Assembly (NCBI GenBank): GCA_902388495.1
Contig: CABMPP010000035.1
Span: forward strand, 1 to 38,277
Length of the DNA stretch: 38,277 nt
Source of the DNA: an uncultured Bacteroides sp.
GTDB lineage: Bacteria > Bacteroidota > Bacteroidia > Bacteroidales > Bacteroidaceae
Direction of reading: 5' to 3'
Below are positions 22,691 to 32,221 of this stretch, in pieces. Below the pieces are notes generated by a model. The model was not told the origin of the DNA. It saw only the letters and a list, made by a program, of their open reading frames with translations, and made no database searches. A program made the position numbers and the translations under genes. Within the stretch, counting starts at the first letter, position 1, and each line of letters opens with the position of its first letter.

Positions 22691-25600
22691 TTAAAACGTT
22701 ACATTCAATCCGAATGAAAAAGTACGCGGAATGGGATATGAATTCTCATCCACCCCGATGCCGGTGCCGTTCAGTCCGTTCAGGCTGACTTCGGGATTGG
22801 CGCCGCTGTACTTGCTGATGAAGAACACATTCTGCACGGAAGTGTAAACACGCAGGTTCGAGCAATATTTATTCTTCGGCAGGGGGATGGTATAGCCCAG
22901 GGCAATGTTCTTGACAGCCAGATGGGAGTTGCTTTCAACCCAGCTGGTATTCACCTTGCGGTGTTCGGCGGTTGTTCCGGTCATGGTGCGGGGATACTTG
23001 CCCGAACCCGGCTGCTCGGGAGAGCGCCAACGGTCTTTGGCGGCGGCAAGCAGGTTGAATGCACCATCCAGGTTGCCCAGATACTGGTGCGTCAGGCTGC
23101 TTATGACCTTACCCCCGTACGAGCCGGACATGGATATGCTGAGGTCAAACCGGTTGTACTTGAAGTTGTTGGTGAAGCCATACAGAAAATCGGGATTCGG
23201 ATCGCCGATGAAAGTACGGTCTTTTACATTGATTACTCCGTCCTTGTTCACATCTTCAAACTTGATGGTTCCCACCTGTGAGGTGCTGCTTTTAGGAGAG
23301 TTGGCAAGATCGGCCTCATCCTTGTAAAGCCCCAGCTTGATATATCCGTAGAACTGGCTCAAAGGATAACCTTCCTGATTTCTGTAATAATCGGAATATT
23401 CGCTGGAATTGCGGGTGATGTAGCCCGGAGCCACCAGGGAGATGATCTTGTTACGGTCGAACGAAATATTGAAATTGGACTGCCAGGACAACTGCCCGAA
23501 CTTGTTGTTATAACCGATGCTTATCTCATGTCCCCAGAAGTGCACCTTGCCCACATTGGACGTGATGGAAGCAAAGCCGGAAGCCTGAGGGATGGGACGG
23601 TTCTGAATCATATTGTCGGTGGCCTTCTTGTAGTAATCGTAGGACAGGGAAAGGCGGTTGTCGAACAGAGACACATCGAAACCAATGTCAAACTGCTTGG
23701 TGCGCTCCCACGCCAGCTCCGTATTGGCAATGTTACTGCTCGACGCACCACTGACAAGAACTCCGTTGAGCACATAGTTATACTCTCCGATGTTGGCTAT
23801 GTGTGTATAGTTTCCGATATTATCGTTACCCGTTATTCCATAGCTGGCTCTGAGCTTCAGCATGTTCAGGCAGGAAACGGAGTTAAGGAAACGCTCTTCA
23901 CTGAGAACCCAACCACCCGATATGGACGGAAAGTAACCATACCTCTGATTGGCACCGAACCGTGAAGAACCGTCACGGCGCAAGGCGGCAGAAAGCAGAT
24001 ACTTACCCTTATAGCTGTAGTTTACACGGCCCAGCAGTGACAGTAAGGCATACTCCGTTATGTTGCTGGTGCCGGACGTTATGCTGGTGGCATTGCTCAG
24101 GTAGGGAATGTCGTCACTGCTGAAGTTACTGCCTGCAACGCTGTTGCTTTCCTTCTGGTATTTCTGTGCAGAGAATCCCAGCAGGAGCTCCAGTTTATGA
24201 GCTTCCTTAAAGGTATTGGCATACGTAAGGTTTGTCTCCGAAATCCAGGTGTAGTTGTTGTAGTAGCTGCTCGTGCCGCTTGCTATGTCTTCTACCGTAA
24301 TGCTGCCCGGCTTGAAGTATTTGCGTCTTTCCCAAGTCATGTCGGTGGCAAGGCTGGTTTTAAGGGTAAGCCCCTTCAGAGGGGTCATGCTGATATAGCC
24401 ATTGGCCAGCAAACGCGAAGTGGCATAATCGTCCACCGTTTCCATAATGATTTTATAGGGATTGATGTTGTTCAGCATCGGAGAGGTATTGACATACAAA
24501 GGCATATTGCCATCCTCATCGACCGGAGCCACCAGCGGACTTGCCTGCAATGCCTTATTGAACAGATTGTTGACCCCGTCGAATGACATCAATGAATTGT
24601 GGTCTATCCTGTATGTGGGGGCTATGCTCAAACCTACTTCTATCATGTCTTTCAGCTTGAACATCTGGTTGACGCGTGCGGTAAACATCTTCACACCCGT
24701 ATTGACCACCACACCGTCTTGCATGGAGTAGCCCACTACTGCCGAAGTAGAATAATTCTCCCCACCCTTGAACAAGGAGAGGTTATACTTCTGTATGGCA
24801 GCCTCGCGCGTCATCGCATCGAACCAGTCGGTGCCTTTTCCATATCTCTCCGGATCTTTGTAAAGCGGGTCCAACTCTCCGGTATATCCTTCATATTTCA
24901 CACGGTCCTCGTAGTACTCATTCTGGAATTCGGCAAACTCCCGCGCCGTCATCATGTCGGGACGTCCGCGCTGGGGAACTTTTTGTATTCCGTAGTTGGC
25001 CGACAGCTCCAGGCGGGTATCGCCGGTCTGCGCCTTGCGTGTCGTTATAAGAATCACGCCGTTGGCAGCACGCGAACCGTAGAGTGCACTGGCCGAAGCA
25101 TCTTTCAAGATACTGAAAGACTCTATCTCTGTGGGATTTACACTGTTGGCATCGCCCGCCAGGGGTATTCCGTCCACAACAATAAGCGGAGAATAGCCCG
25201 AAGACAGCGAAGCCGCACCGCGAATACGCAAAGCAATGCCGGAACCTACCCGTCCGCTATACTGGTTCACCTGGACACCGGCTATTTTTCCCTGTAACTC
25301 CTGGGCAAACTGAATCACCGGCATATCTGCCAGGTTCTTGGTGCTGAGTTGAGACACAGCCCCCGTCACCTCACGCTTCAGCTGACTGCCGTAGCTCACT
25401 ATCACGACTTCATCCAGCATTTTGGAGTCTTCGAGCAGAGTTATTTCCAAGGATTTACGGCCTTTCAGGGCTACCTCCTGAGAGGTATATCCTATGAAAG
25501 AAACAAGCAACGTCCCCCGAGGCGAAACAGACAGGGAGAAACTGCCATCCACATTGGTGATTGTACCGTTCTGCGAACCCTTCTCCTTCACATTGGCTCC

Positions 25601-25996
25601 GATTACAGGCTCTCCATTCCGGTCTTTTATGATGCCGGTCACCGCTATCTTCTGCAGGTCTTCGGGCTGCTTTTTTATGATAATCTGCTTGCCTTTGATT
25701 TCGTAGCGCATGCCCTTCAATACTTCTTCCAGGATCCGGGTCACCGACTGATTGGAATAGACAGCGGAAAGCTGCCGGTTAACGTCTATTTCAGAGGAAT
25801 CGTACAGGAATTTATAGTCCGACTTGCTCTCGATGACCCGGAACAACTCTTTCAGCGTTGTGCGGGGCAATGATAAAGAGATGGGCTGATTGTCCACATT
25901 CTGCGCCGCCACGCTGATGCTGCAAAGAGCTACCAGCAGGCAGACGGCTATTTTCTTTTTTATACGATGATAGTTATTGATTATATAATGACTCAT
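22691..25996 (-). CDS. SusC/RagA-family TonB-dependent transporter
   Basis: An outer-membrane beta-barrel importer of 1101 residues. After a signal peptide there is an STN domain (about 40-105, FRVIESKSDYKFLYDSSE), which in this family talks to a FecR anti-sigma factor. Then come a carboxypeptidase-D-like domain (GIIKDRNGEPVIGANVKEKG), a TonB box (EVVIVSYG), the plug (IRGAASLSSGYSPLIVVDG, LKDASASALYGSRAANGVI) and the barrel ending in an aromatic strand (FSFGLNVTF). The STN domain and the neighbouring FecR/ECF genes show regulation by cell-surface signalling. Confidence 0.97.
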   Translation of the reverse strand: MSHYIINNYHRIKKKIAVCLLVALCSISVAAQNVDNQPISLSLPRTTLKELFRVIESKSDYKFLYDSSEIDVNRQLSAVYSNQSVTRILEEVLKGMRYEIKGKQIIIKKQPEDLQKIAVTGIIKDRNGEPVIGANVKEKGSQNGTITNVDGSFSLSVSPRGTLLVSFIGYTSQEVALKGRKSLEITLLEDSKMLDEVVIVSYGSQLKREVTGAVSQLSTKNLADMPVIQFAQELQGKIAGVQVNQYSGRVGSGIALRIRGAASLSSGYSPLIVVDGIPLAGDANSVNPTEIESFSILKDASASALYGSRAANGVILITTRKAQTGDTRLELSANYGIQKVPQRGRPDMMTAREFAEFQNEYYEDRVKYEGYTGELDPLYKDPERYGKGTDWFDAMTREAAIQKYNLSLFKGGENYSTSAVVGYSMQDGVVVNTGVKMFTARVNQMFKLKDMIEVGLSIAPTYRIDHNSLMSFDGVNNLFNKALQASPLVAPVDEDGNMPLYVNTSPMLNNINPYKIIMETVDDYATSRLLANGYISMTPLKGLTLKTSLATDMTWERRKYFKPGSITVEDIASGTSSYYNNYTWISETNLTYANTFKEAHKLELLLGFSAQKYQKESNSVAGSNFSSDDIPYLSNATSITSGTSNITEYALLSLLGRVNYSYKGKYLLSAALRRDGSSRFGANQRYGYFPSISGGWVLSEERFLNSVSCLNMLKLRASYGITGNDNIGNYTHIANIGEYNYVLNGVLVSGASSSNIANTELAWERTKQFDIGFDVSLFDNRLSLSYDYYKKATDNMIQNRPIPQASGFASITSNVGKVHFWGHEISIGYNNKFGQLSWQSNFNISFDRNKIISLVAPGYITRNSSEYSDYYRNQEGYPLSQFYGYIKLGLYKDEADLANSPKSSTSQVGTIKFEDVNKDGVINVKDRTFIGDPNPDFLYGFTNNFKYNRFDLSISMSGSYGGKVISSLTHQYLGNLDGAFNLLAAAKDRWRSPEQPGSGKYPRTMTGTTAEHRKVNTSWVESNSHLAVKNIALGYTIPLPKNKYCSNLRVYTSVQNVFFISKYSGANPEVSLNGLNGTGIGVDENSYPIPRTFSFGLNVTF

Positions 25997-26051
25997 ATTA
26001 TAATATAGATTTAGTTTATATTTGTTTGATGGATAATTGTAAGAATGTAAG

Positions 26052-27035
26052 TTACTTGTAGCTGATGATGACCTCCTTTCCTTTAATTACATACTCAACA
26101 GGGGTGATCTGATTGATCAGTCCCAGCATTTCTTCAACAGATTCTGTTTGAATAGTCACATTATATAAGTGTTTCTTTACCGGTTCGTTTTGAATGATAA
26201 AATCCATGCTATACCAACATCCCATCCTGTTCCATAAGGTGGGAATATCCACATCGGCCAGCTTCAGTTCGGTGCTTCTCCACAGTCCTACCCCATCCAT
26301 ATTCTTGCGGGCAACCTGGAAGCAGCTTCTCTTCTGGTCGTAATAAGCCACCTCGTTGGGACGCATCCTCACTTCCTTGCTCTGGTTGTTCATCGTAAGC
26401 CCGATGCTCCCTTCTATCAGCGAGACGGAAAACAGTGAATCGTTGGAGTGTGCCGATACATTGAAAGACGTACCATATACCTGGATAGAGGCATAGGGAG
26501 TACGGACTTTGAAGCGATGCTTTTTGTCTTTTGCCACTTCAAAGTAGGCCTCTCCTTCCAGAGTAACGTCACGTGCATCTTTCTTGGAATATTTAAGCCT
26601 GCTGTCCGAATTGAGCCATACCTTGCTGCCGTCAAGCAGGGTGACCATTGCCTTGTTCCCTTTCTCCACACACAGAACAACTTGTTCATCCTCCATCCGA
26701 TAGGACTTGTCGGCAAGCGCCCAATAAGCGGCTCCACCGCTTACAAGTATCAGCAATACCGCCGCAACCGACCTCCACAACACAGTCCTCCAGGACGGGG
26801 CGGTCTTGATGCCCGCCTGTTTCTTCACCCGTCTGAGTATTTTCCGGGCAAGTTTGTCGGGACAGTCTGTTTCGGCCTTACATGCCTCTTCCAGGCAACT
26901 GCCCAGGTAGCTGTTATAGGCTTCTTCTCCTGACTCGGAGTCGAGCCATTGTAACAGTTCCTGCAATTCTTCCTGCGAAAAGTGCCGCTTGGAATATTGC
27001 TCCAACAATTCTATGTATTCTCTGTCAGTTCTCAT
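26052..27035 (-). CDS. FecR-family anti-sigma factor
   Basis: A 327-residue inner-membrane protein with a cytoplasmic N-terminal part, one membrane span at about 85-106, and a periplasmic FecR domain (LLDGSKVWLNSDSRLKY, LEGEAYFEVAKDKKHRF, TSFNVSAHSND). A DUF4974-like C-terminus (LYNVTIQTESVEEMLGLI) would contact the STN domain of SusC. It holds the ECF sigma factor until the ligand is sensed. It lies 55 nt upstream of susC and diverges from the sigma gene. Confidence 0.93.
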   Translation of the reverse strand: MRTDREYIELLEQYSKRHFSQEELQELLQWLDSESGEEAYNSYLGSCLEEACKAETDCPDKLARKILRRVKKQAGIKTAPSWRTVLWRSVAAVLLILVSGGAAYWALADKSYRMEDEQVVLCVEKGNKAMVTLLDGSKVWLNSDSRLKYSKKDARDVTLEGEAYFEVAKDKKHRFKVRTPYASIQVYGTSFNVSAHSNDSLFSVSLIEGSIGLTMNNQSKEVRMRPNEVAYYDQKRSCFQVARKNMDGVGLWRSTELKLADVDIPTLWNRMGCWYSMDFIIQNEPVKKHLYNVTIQTESVEEMLGLINQITPVEYVIKGKEVIISYK

Positions 27036-27250
27036 CTTTCGTTCTTTGTTAACTGGGAGTTTGGTGTGAGTTCACTATAAAAGTCGCAAACTGTCTCTAA
27101 AACTACGACTCCAAAACGGCATCCAACTCCCTATTTCATGGAATTGTAATAACTGAAATGATTATGAAACAGAATTGAGAAATGACTGAAATGACAGATA
27201 ATATCTGATTACAATTCATTGTCTATCAACAGAAAATAAAGATATATCTC

Positions 27251-27258
27251 TATTTTTG
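27251..27258 (+). promoter_or_regulatory. -7 box of the ECF sigma gene
   Basis: TATTTTTG lies 23 nt before the ATG. No clear -33 element is seen. Confidence 0.5.
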
Positions 27259-27281
27259 CCGGCAAACAGAATCTTGCAAGT

Positions 27282-27878
27282 ATGGAAAGACATAGGGAAA
27301 CGGCATTAGAATCCTTTTATATCCAGGAAGAAGCAGCAATAGACCGTATATTCAAAAAATACTTCAACCGGATTTACTACTTTGCATTGCATGTATGCAA
27401 TGCGCCGGCTGCTGCCGAGGATTTGACACAAGAGGTCTTCATCAAATTCTGGGAAAGCAGCAAGACCACCCGCATCTTATCCTTAGAAAGTTTTCTTTAC
27501 ACCATTGCCAAGCGTACAGCCATCGACTACATGCGGAAAAACATCAACCGGGAGCTTATCTTATCCTTGTCCGAAGAAGAAAGGAGCCTGTATTGGATGC
27601 AACTGGATGATGGAGAGGATGAATTGGAACAGAAGATAGAGATAGAAGAGAAACTATCTCAAATAGAACGCGCAGCAGAGAAAATGCCCAAAGGGAGACT
27701 GGAAATCTTCAAACTGCGCTGGGAAGAAGGATTATCGATAAAGGAGATTGCCAAACGACTCGACATCTCACTCTCTACCGTCAACATCCAGCTACGAAAA
27801 GCAATGGACTTCTTGAAAGAGAATACACACATCCCTACTGTGGAATTATTGCTGCTGTTCGCTTTTTGGGGGATATAG
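27282..27878 (+). CDS. ECF-family RNA polymerase sigma factor
   Basis: A 198-residue sigma-70 factor with region 2 (about 15-85: IFKKYFNRIYYFALHV, AAEDLTQEVFIKFWE, FLYTIAKRTAIDYMRK) and region 4 (about 125-180: MPKGRLEIFKLRWEEGLSIKEIAKRL, an HTH). There is a short hydrophobic C-terminus. It diverges from fecR across a 246-nt gap. By family it would switch on susC/susD and the phosphoesterase when FecR releases it. Confidence 0.95.
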   Translation: MERHRETALESFYIQEEAAIDRIFKKYFNRIYYFALHVCNAPAAAEDLTQEVFIKFWESSKTTRILSLESFLYTIAKRTAIDYMRKNINRELILSLSEEERSLYWMQLDDGEDELEQKIEIEEKLSQIERAAEKMPKGRLEIFKLRWEEGLSIKEIAKRLDISLSTVNIQLRKAMDFLKENTHIPTVELLLLFAFWGI

Positions 27879-27890
27879 AGATTCCGGGGC

Positions 27891-27915
27891 TCGTTAGATA
27901 CATAGTAATAATAAC
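27891..27915. repeat. 25-bp direct repeat, left copy
   Basis: The 25 nt starting TCGTTAGATACATAG are repeated exactly at 32516-32540, in the same direction. The pair brackets the lipid/glycan headgroup operon. Confidence 0.9.
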
Positions 27916-27961
27916 TCTACACCGCCTAATCACAAGATAAAGAATTAAGTAAAGAGCTCTA

Positions 27962-28684
27962 CTACAAATACCGCTCTATTTCGGCCAGCCCCGACACAAC
28001 GACATCAACCAACTCGCAATCCCACTCCTGCCGTTCCCATTGACCGCCTTTCAGCCAAATGGTGCGACAACCCAGGCTGCGGGCAGGTTCCATATCTTTA
28101 GGGAAAGAATCGCCGACCACTACTACCTCCGAAGCAGGCAAGTCGAGTGCACAAACCCCTAAAGCAAAAATAGCAGGATTGGGTTTACGAACTCCCACTA
28201 CGGCAGATTCTATAATCTTGTCGAACAGCGGCAACAAAGAAGCATCCTGCAATACGGTATACAAATTCCCATAGAAATTAGAAACAAGCACCAGCTTATA
28301 CTTCTGCTTCAGACGGCAAAGTATACTGACACTCTTCTCAAGTATCCTCTTTGTATAATCGTCGGCATATTCCGCCATAGCTTCCACAAATCTGTCCCGC
28401 CGGGCGGACGGCATCGAAAGCAAACCGTTTTCGATTAAATAGTCCAATTGAATGCCCAATTTAGTGCGGAGCACATCTATAAAATGAAAATGAGGTTGTA
28501 TCAAAGCACGCGTAGCCAATGTACGTTCGCCATGGGCATAAGCATCGCGAAATGCATTCTTCGTCACGAACACGTTGAAATGCTGATAAACCTCCCATAG
28601 TACCTCTCCCCAATGATTTCCATCCGTATCGAGCGTACCGCCAAAATCAAAGATAATACCCTTTACTTCCAATTTATTTTCCAT
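27962..28684 (-). CDS. HAD-family hydrolase
   Basis: A 240-residue haloacid-dehalogenase-like protein. Motif I is IIFDFGGTLD with nucleophile Asp13. The second Asp of the usual DxD of phosphatases is replaced by Gly, as in some dehalogenase-like relatives, so phosphatase activity is not certain. Motif II is LVLVSN, motif III holds VRKPNP, and motif IV is VVVGDSFPKDMEPA. It is the last gene of a four-gene operon, 3 nt after the flippase-like gene. A dephosphorylation or headgroup-trimming step would fit the operon. Confidence 0.85.
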   Translation of the reverse strand: MENKLEVKGIIFDFGGTLDTDGNHWGEVLWEVYQHFNVFVTKNAFRDAYAHGERTLATRALIQPHFHFIDVLRTKLGIQLDYLIENGLLSMPSARRDRFVEAMAEYADDYTKRILEKSVSILCRLKQKYKLVLVSNFYGNLYTVLQDASLLPLFDKIIESAVVGVRKPNPAIFALGVCALDLPASEVVVVGDSFPKDMEPARSLGCRTIWLKGGQWERQEWDCELVDVVVSGLAEIERYL

Positions 28685-28687
28685 ATA

Positions 28688-29683
28688 TTACGACTGCTTC
28701 TTATTATTACCTATCTTTATTAAAAGTATCCCGACTGCTATCCAGAACAATTCTCTTATTCGGGTAATCAGCCCGGTATAAACGCCCAATGCCCCCGAAA
28801 GGTGAAGCCCGTCCACAGCAAGCGCCAATCCCCCCTCACGTGCACCCAACTGCATCGGTGAAAAGAATATCAGATTGCTGAACAGTGAAGAGAATGCCAG
28901 AATCAACACACAATCGGCAAAGCTTACTTCAGCCGAAAAGGCATGCAGAATAAAATAGATCTCAAGGCTGGACAGCACCCGGGCAGAGAACTCCAGCCCC
29001 AATGAACTGTAGAAAGTCTTCTTGTGCTGCCTGTGAAGTAAGGCTATCTGTTCGTCTATCTGCTCCAAAGTCCCTCTTTTAGCATTCAGGAAACCGGACG
29101 CCCACTTCCTGAGGAAAGGAATCTTCGTGAGCAGAACCAGTGTCTTCAGCGCCATCCCCGTGCGGTAGCCTCTTGAAAAGAAGTAGATGGCAAGCAGGCA
29201 GCAACCTCCCACCACCGCCAGCATCAAGCCCATAGAGAGGCTCACCGGATACATAAAGATATAAAGAAAAACAGAAAGGAACCAAAGCCAGATATGGGAG
29301 AAAATATGCATCATGACATACAGAATGACCGAAGAAGATGCCTTGCTGACTCCCACATAAGGGGTAAGTTCCATAATCCGATAGGGCTCACCGCCCATCA
29401 GCCCGCAGGGTGTGGTATAATTCAGCGCAAAGCCACTGACCGACAGCTTGTACACCCTCCAAAAGGAAATCGAGGACTTCTTTTCGTCATTGATAATCAG
29501 ATACCAGGAACAGGTGTTCAAAAGATAGACAAAAAACCAAAGCACCAGTACGGCAGGAAACCATATCCCCGCGCGCAGCAGACTTCGCCAAATGTCGGAA
29601 TAATCCATGTCCATCGTTAAAAGCATTATCACGATGGCAAGGACTCCGAAGAGCATGAACCAGTTACGATACTTATTTTTCAT
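28688..29683 (-). CDS. Flippase-like membrane protein (LPG_synthase_TM / UPF0104)
   Basis: A 331-residue integral membrane protein with about eight spans. The family signature is the SVSGFALNYTTPCGLMGGEPYR region (residues near 80-100 here) and, near the C-terminus, FFSPMQLGAREGGLA. Relatives include the transmembrane part of MprF and proteins next to glycolipid-synthesis genes that move lipid across the membrane. It overlaps the CDP-alcohol transferase gene by 11 nt. The likely job is flipping the lipid made by the operon, which is an inference. Confidence 0.8.
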   Translation of the reverse strand: MKNKYRNWFMLFGVLAIVIMLLTMDMDYSDIWRSLLRAGIWFPAVLVLWFFVYLLNTCSWYLIINDEKKSSISFWRVYKLSVSGFALNYTTPCGLMGGEPYRIMELTPYVGVSKASSSVILYVMMHIFSHIWLWFLSVFLYIFMYPVSLSMGLMLAVVGGCCLLAIYFFSRGYRTGMALKTLVLLTKIPFLRKWASGFLNAKRGTLEQIDEQIALLHRQHKKTFYSSLGLEFSARVLSSLEIYFILHAFSAEVSFADCVLILAFSSLFSNLIFFSPMQLGAREGGLALAVDGLHLSGALGVYTGLITRIRELFWIAVGILLIKIGNNKKQS

Positions 29684-30581
29684 AATTGCTTATATTTCTA
29701 TCCAAAGACATGCAAAGCCTTTCGTGGCGGAAGCGCATGTAGAAAAACAGAATGTTCATTACCGTCACCTCGAATACAAAGTAGACCCAAGGCTGCCCTA
29801 TCAGCAGCGAAACAAACAAAGTTATGGCACGTACATTAAAGGTCAGTATATTGGCATACTTCATCAACGGGCGGCTTCCCCGACGGAAATCGTCCCGAAG
29901 ACTTTGCGGGATCACTCCCGGGAACCGCTTGCGCGCTTCCCTGATGAACCGCTGAAAGGCAGGCGTCAGCTGCTCCTGCGAACGGGTATAACGGATATAA
30001 AAGAATTGGAAGAGCTTCTGCAGGCAAGCAGTCCGCCAGTCAAGTGCCTGATATACCTTCTGCTGCTGCAAGGAATTGTCCAGTTCGCTGTTCTCTTCCC
30101 CCTTCAGAAAAAAGAGATGGATGTTTCGGTAATAATCCGCCAATTGGCACTGCTTGGCATGGCACACACAGCCCGAAAAGGCACCCAACACCCATATCCA
30201 AACACCCCACTCCGGCTGCAACCGCAAGCAGATGGCGGCATAGATGGTAAAGAACCAAAGATCACCGGCAAATCCGTCGAGTATGCGCCCCAGCGGGGTC
30301 TTCTGGCCGGTGAGGCGTGCCAGTTGCCCGTCGGCGCTGTCGTACATATTGGCCCATATCAATAGGAGCATACCTATTATGTTAAGATAGATGTCCTTGT
30401 AATAGAACAATACGCCGGCGGCCATTCCCAGGATAATGGAGAAAACCGTCACCGTATTCGGATGTATCCCCAACCTCCTGAACAGTAATGCCCAGCGGTA
30501 ACCTATCGGACGATAGAACAGAATGTCTATCCACTCTTCCGTATCTGCGGACTTCAGCGTCGATGCAAATTCACTTCCCAC
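29673..30581 (-). CDS. CDP-alcohol phosphatidyltransferase family protein
   Basis: A 302-residue membrane enzyme that displaces CMP from a CDP-linked alcohol to make a phosphodiester. The signature begins D81-SA-D84-GQLAR and continues to G98 and D102. The last Asp is at 107, one residue later than in the canonical spacing. About six spans surround it, with a soluble insertion near 150-220. It overlaps the NTP-transferase gene upstream and the flippase gene downstream by 11 nt each. The acceptor and donor are unknown; the upstream nucleotidyltransferase probably makes the CDP-donor. Confidence 0.88.
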   Translation of the reverse strand: MGSEFASTLKSADTEEWIDILFYRPIGYRWALLFRRLGIHPNTVTVFSIILGMAAGVLFYYKDIYLNIIGMLLLIWANMYDSADGQLARLTGQKTPLGRILDGFAGDLWFFTIYAAICLRLQPEWGVWIWVLGAFSGCVCHAKQCQLADYYRNIHLFFLKGEENSELDNSLQQQKVYQALDWRTACLQKLFQFFYIRYTRSQEQLTPAFQRFIREARKRFPGVIPQSLRDDFRRGSRPLMKYANILTFNVRAITLFVSLLIGQPWVYFVFEVTVMNILFFYMRFRHERLCMSLDRNISNYEK

Positions 30582-32145
30582 TTTCTTGTTTCTTTATATG
30601 GTTCATAATTCTGTTCACGATGCACTCGGCTATTTTCTCGGCGGCCTTCTCGCGGCAAGGAGAAAAACTGGGCCAGTCGTTGAAGTCGAATATCTTCATC
30701 TCACCGTTTTCCATGACTACACAATCGCCGCCATACACAGGGACGTTCAAGGCTTGCGCCGCCTTGTCCGCATATTGTTTCAGCAGCTCCACCGAGAACG
30801 ATAACCCTTTGGCTTCTCCATTAATGGCTTCGAGCCCGAACTTGGTGTGCGATGTAACCGATGGGTAAAACCAGTGGAAGAAATCAGTGCCCTGCACTCC
30901 GTAGAACTTTATCAAGTCGCCACGCAGATGCTCATTGATCACCGTAACCTCTATACCCCTCTGCCAGAAGTCGGACAATACTTCTTCCGCCTCCTCACGG
31001 CTCTCCACATAGCTGACGTCTTCCTTCACCAGCGCACAGCAATCTCCACGTTTCAGCCAGCAGGGATAAACTACATCTTCGGGAAAAGCATCATCTCGCC
31101 TCACTACCCAACTGCGGGGATGCGGAATGCCATTGCCTACCAATATTTCGGTCATCGGAAGACGCACGCAGTTGGCTATGCCAAACCCGGAGTTAACAAC
31201 CAGCGCACCGGCCTTCTCAAGCTGTTGCAGGCGGAGGATGGTAGCACCATCGCGCGCCATGTCAAACAGATAGTCGCCTTCAATACCTTTTTCTACAAAA
31301 TCGGTCTCAGTATATATCGTTACGGTGCACCCTTTCGACCTTAGTCTTTCGGCCACTTCCCTCATTATGGCGGCATCATTGCATACCAGATTCGGCGAAT
31401 ATTTATTTCCACGGCTTATTCCTATAATCTCAACCGGACGATATTCGGATTCTCCCTTCAAGAAAACCTCTGCCTTGCGGATGTCATCTTTATGGTCCAC
31501 GTCTACAATCTTCGCAAAAGGATAGGCTTTCAGCCGCAACCCTTCCGCCACCAACTGCCGCTGGAAATTACGCATACGCGACATTCCCTGACAGATGCAA
31601 TTTTCCAACACATCCAGTGCTTTGGGACCCAAACAGTATATACCTCCGGAAACATACTTGTCCGTGCACTCCTTCGCATCATGGAATCCGATGATCGAAT
31701 CTTGCTCGTCCGTAGCCACATAGAGCGGCTTCTCATCGTCTACAAACGGAGTAACAGCCATGTAGCCATCGGCACCAGAAGCTGCAAAAGTACGAATATA
31801 TTCTTGAAAATCGTTTTCCCTGAAAATAGTATCAACTGTAGTCAGACAGAAAGGCTCCCCCTTCAGGTAGGGCGAAATGGCATAAAGACTATGCATGGAA
31901 CTGGGGGTGGTCTGTACAACTACACGCAGAAGCACAGGTAAAGTTACCTTTTCCAAGTGTTCTCTTACGGCTTTACTCCATTCGTTGATGATGACAACAA
32001 TTTCTGTAGCACCATTATTCACAAAAATCCGAAGCAACCGGTCTATCATCGGTTCTCCATTAATACTTACCAGCGGCTTGTTGCATTCAACACCTTCTTG
32101 TGCAAGACGGCTCCCCTCACCGGCGGCAATTATGGCAAATTTCAT
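30571..32145 (-). CDS. Nucleotidyltransferase/ATP-grasp fusion
   Basis: A 524-residue two-domain protein. Residues 1-230 are an NTP-transferase fold (AAGEGSRL and NKPLVSINGEPMIDRLL for nucleotide binding, LTTVDTIF, SGGIYCLG, VDVDHKDD), close in style to MobA-like and LicC-type cytidylyltransferases. Residues 235-515 look like an ATP-grasp ligase (YPCWLKRGD, EVTVINEHLRGD, GGDCVVMENG, FDFNDWPSF at 486-494). It probably activates a phospho-alcohol as a CDP or NDP derivative and also forms an amide or similar bond. First gene of the operon; a promoter at 32424-32455 gives a leader that contains a large hairpin. Confidence 0.8.
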   Translation of the reverse strand: MKFAIIAAGEGSRLAQEGVECNKPLVSINGEPMIDRLLRIFVNNGATEIVVIINEWSKAVREHLEKVTLPVLLRVVVQTTPSSMHSLYAISPYLKGEPFCLTTVDTIFRENDFQEYIRTFAASGADGYMAVTPFVDDEKPLYVATDEQDSIIGFHDAKECTDKYVSGGIYCLGPKALDVLENCICQGMSRMRNFQRQLVAEGLRLKAYPFAKIVDVDHKDDIRKAEVFLKGESEYRPVEIIGISRGNKYSPNLVCNDAAIMREVAERLRSKGCTVTIYTETDFVEKGIEGDYLFDMARDGATILRLQQLEKAGALVVNSGFGIANCVRLPMTEILVGNGIPHPRSWVVRRDDAFPEDVVYPCWLKRGDCCALVKEDVSYVESREEAEEVLSDFWQRGIEVTVINEHLRGDLIKFYGVQGTDFFHWFYPSVTSHTKFGLEAINGEAKGLSFSVELLKQYADKAAQALNVPVYGGDCVVMENGEMKIFDFNDWPSFSPCREKAAEKIAECIVNRIMNHIKKQESGK

Positions 32146-32221
32146 AGTACAATCAATGGCTTCCCAATCCCCAAAAGCCTACTGAATAAAAATGAAAGCG
32201 TGGAACTGCGTGCCACTATCT

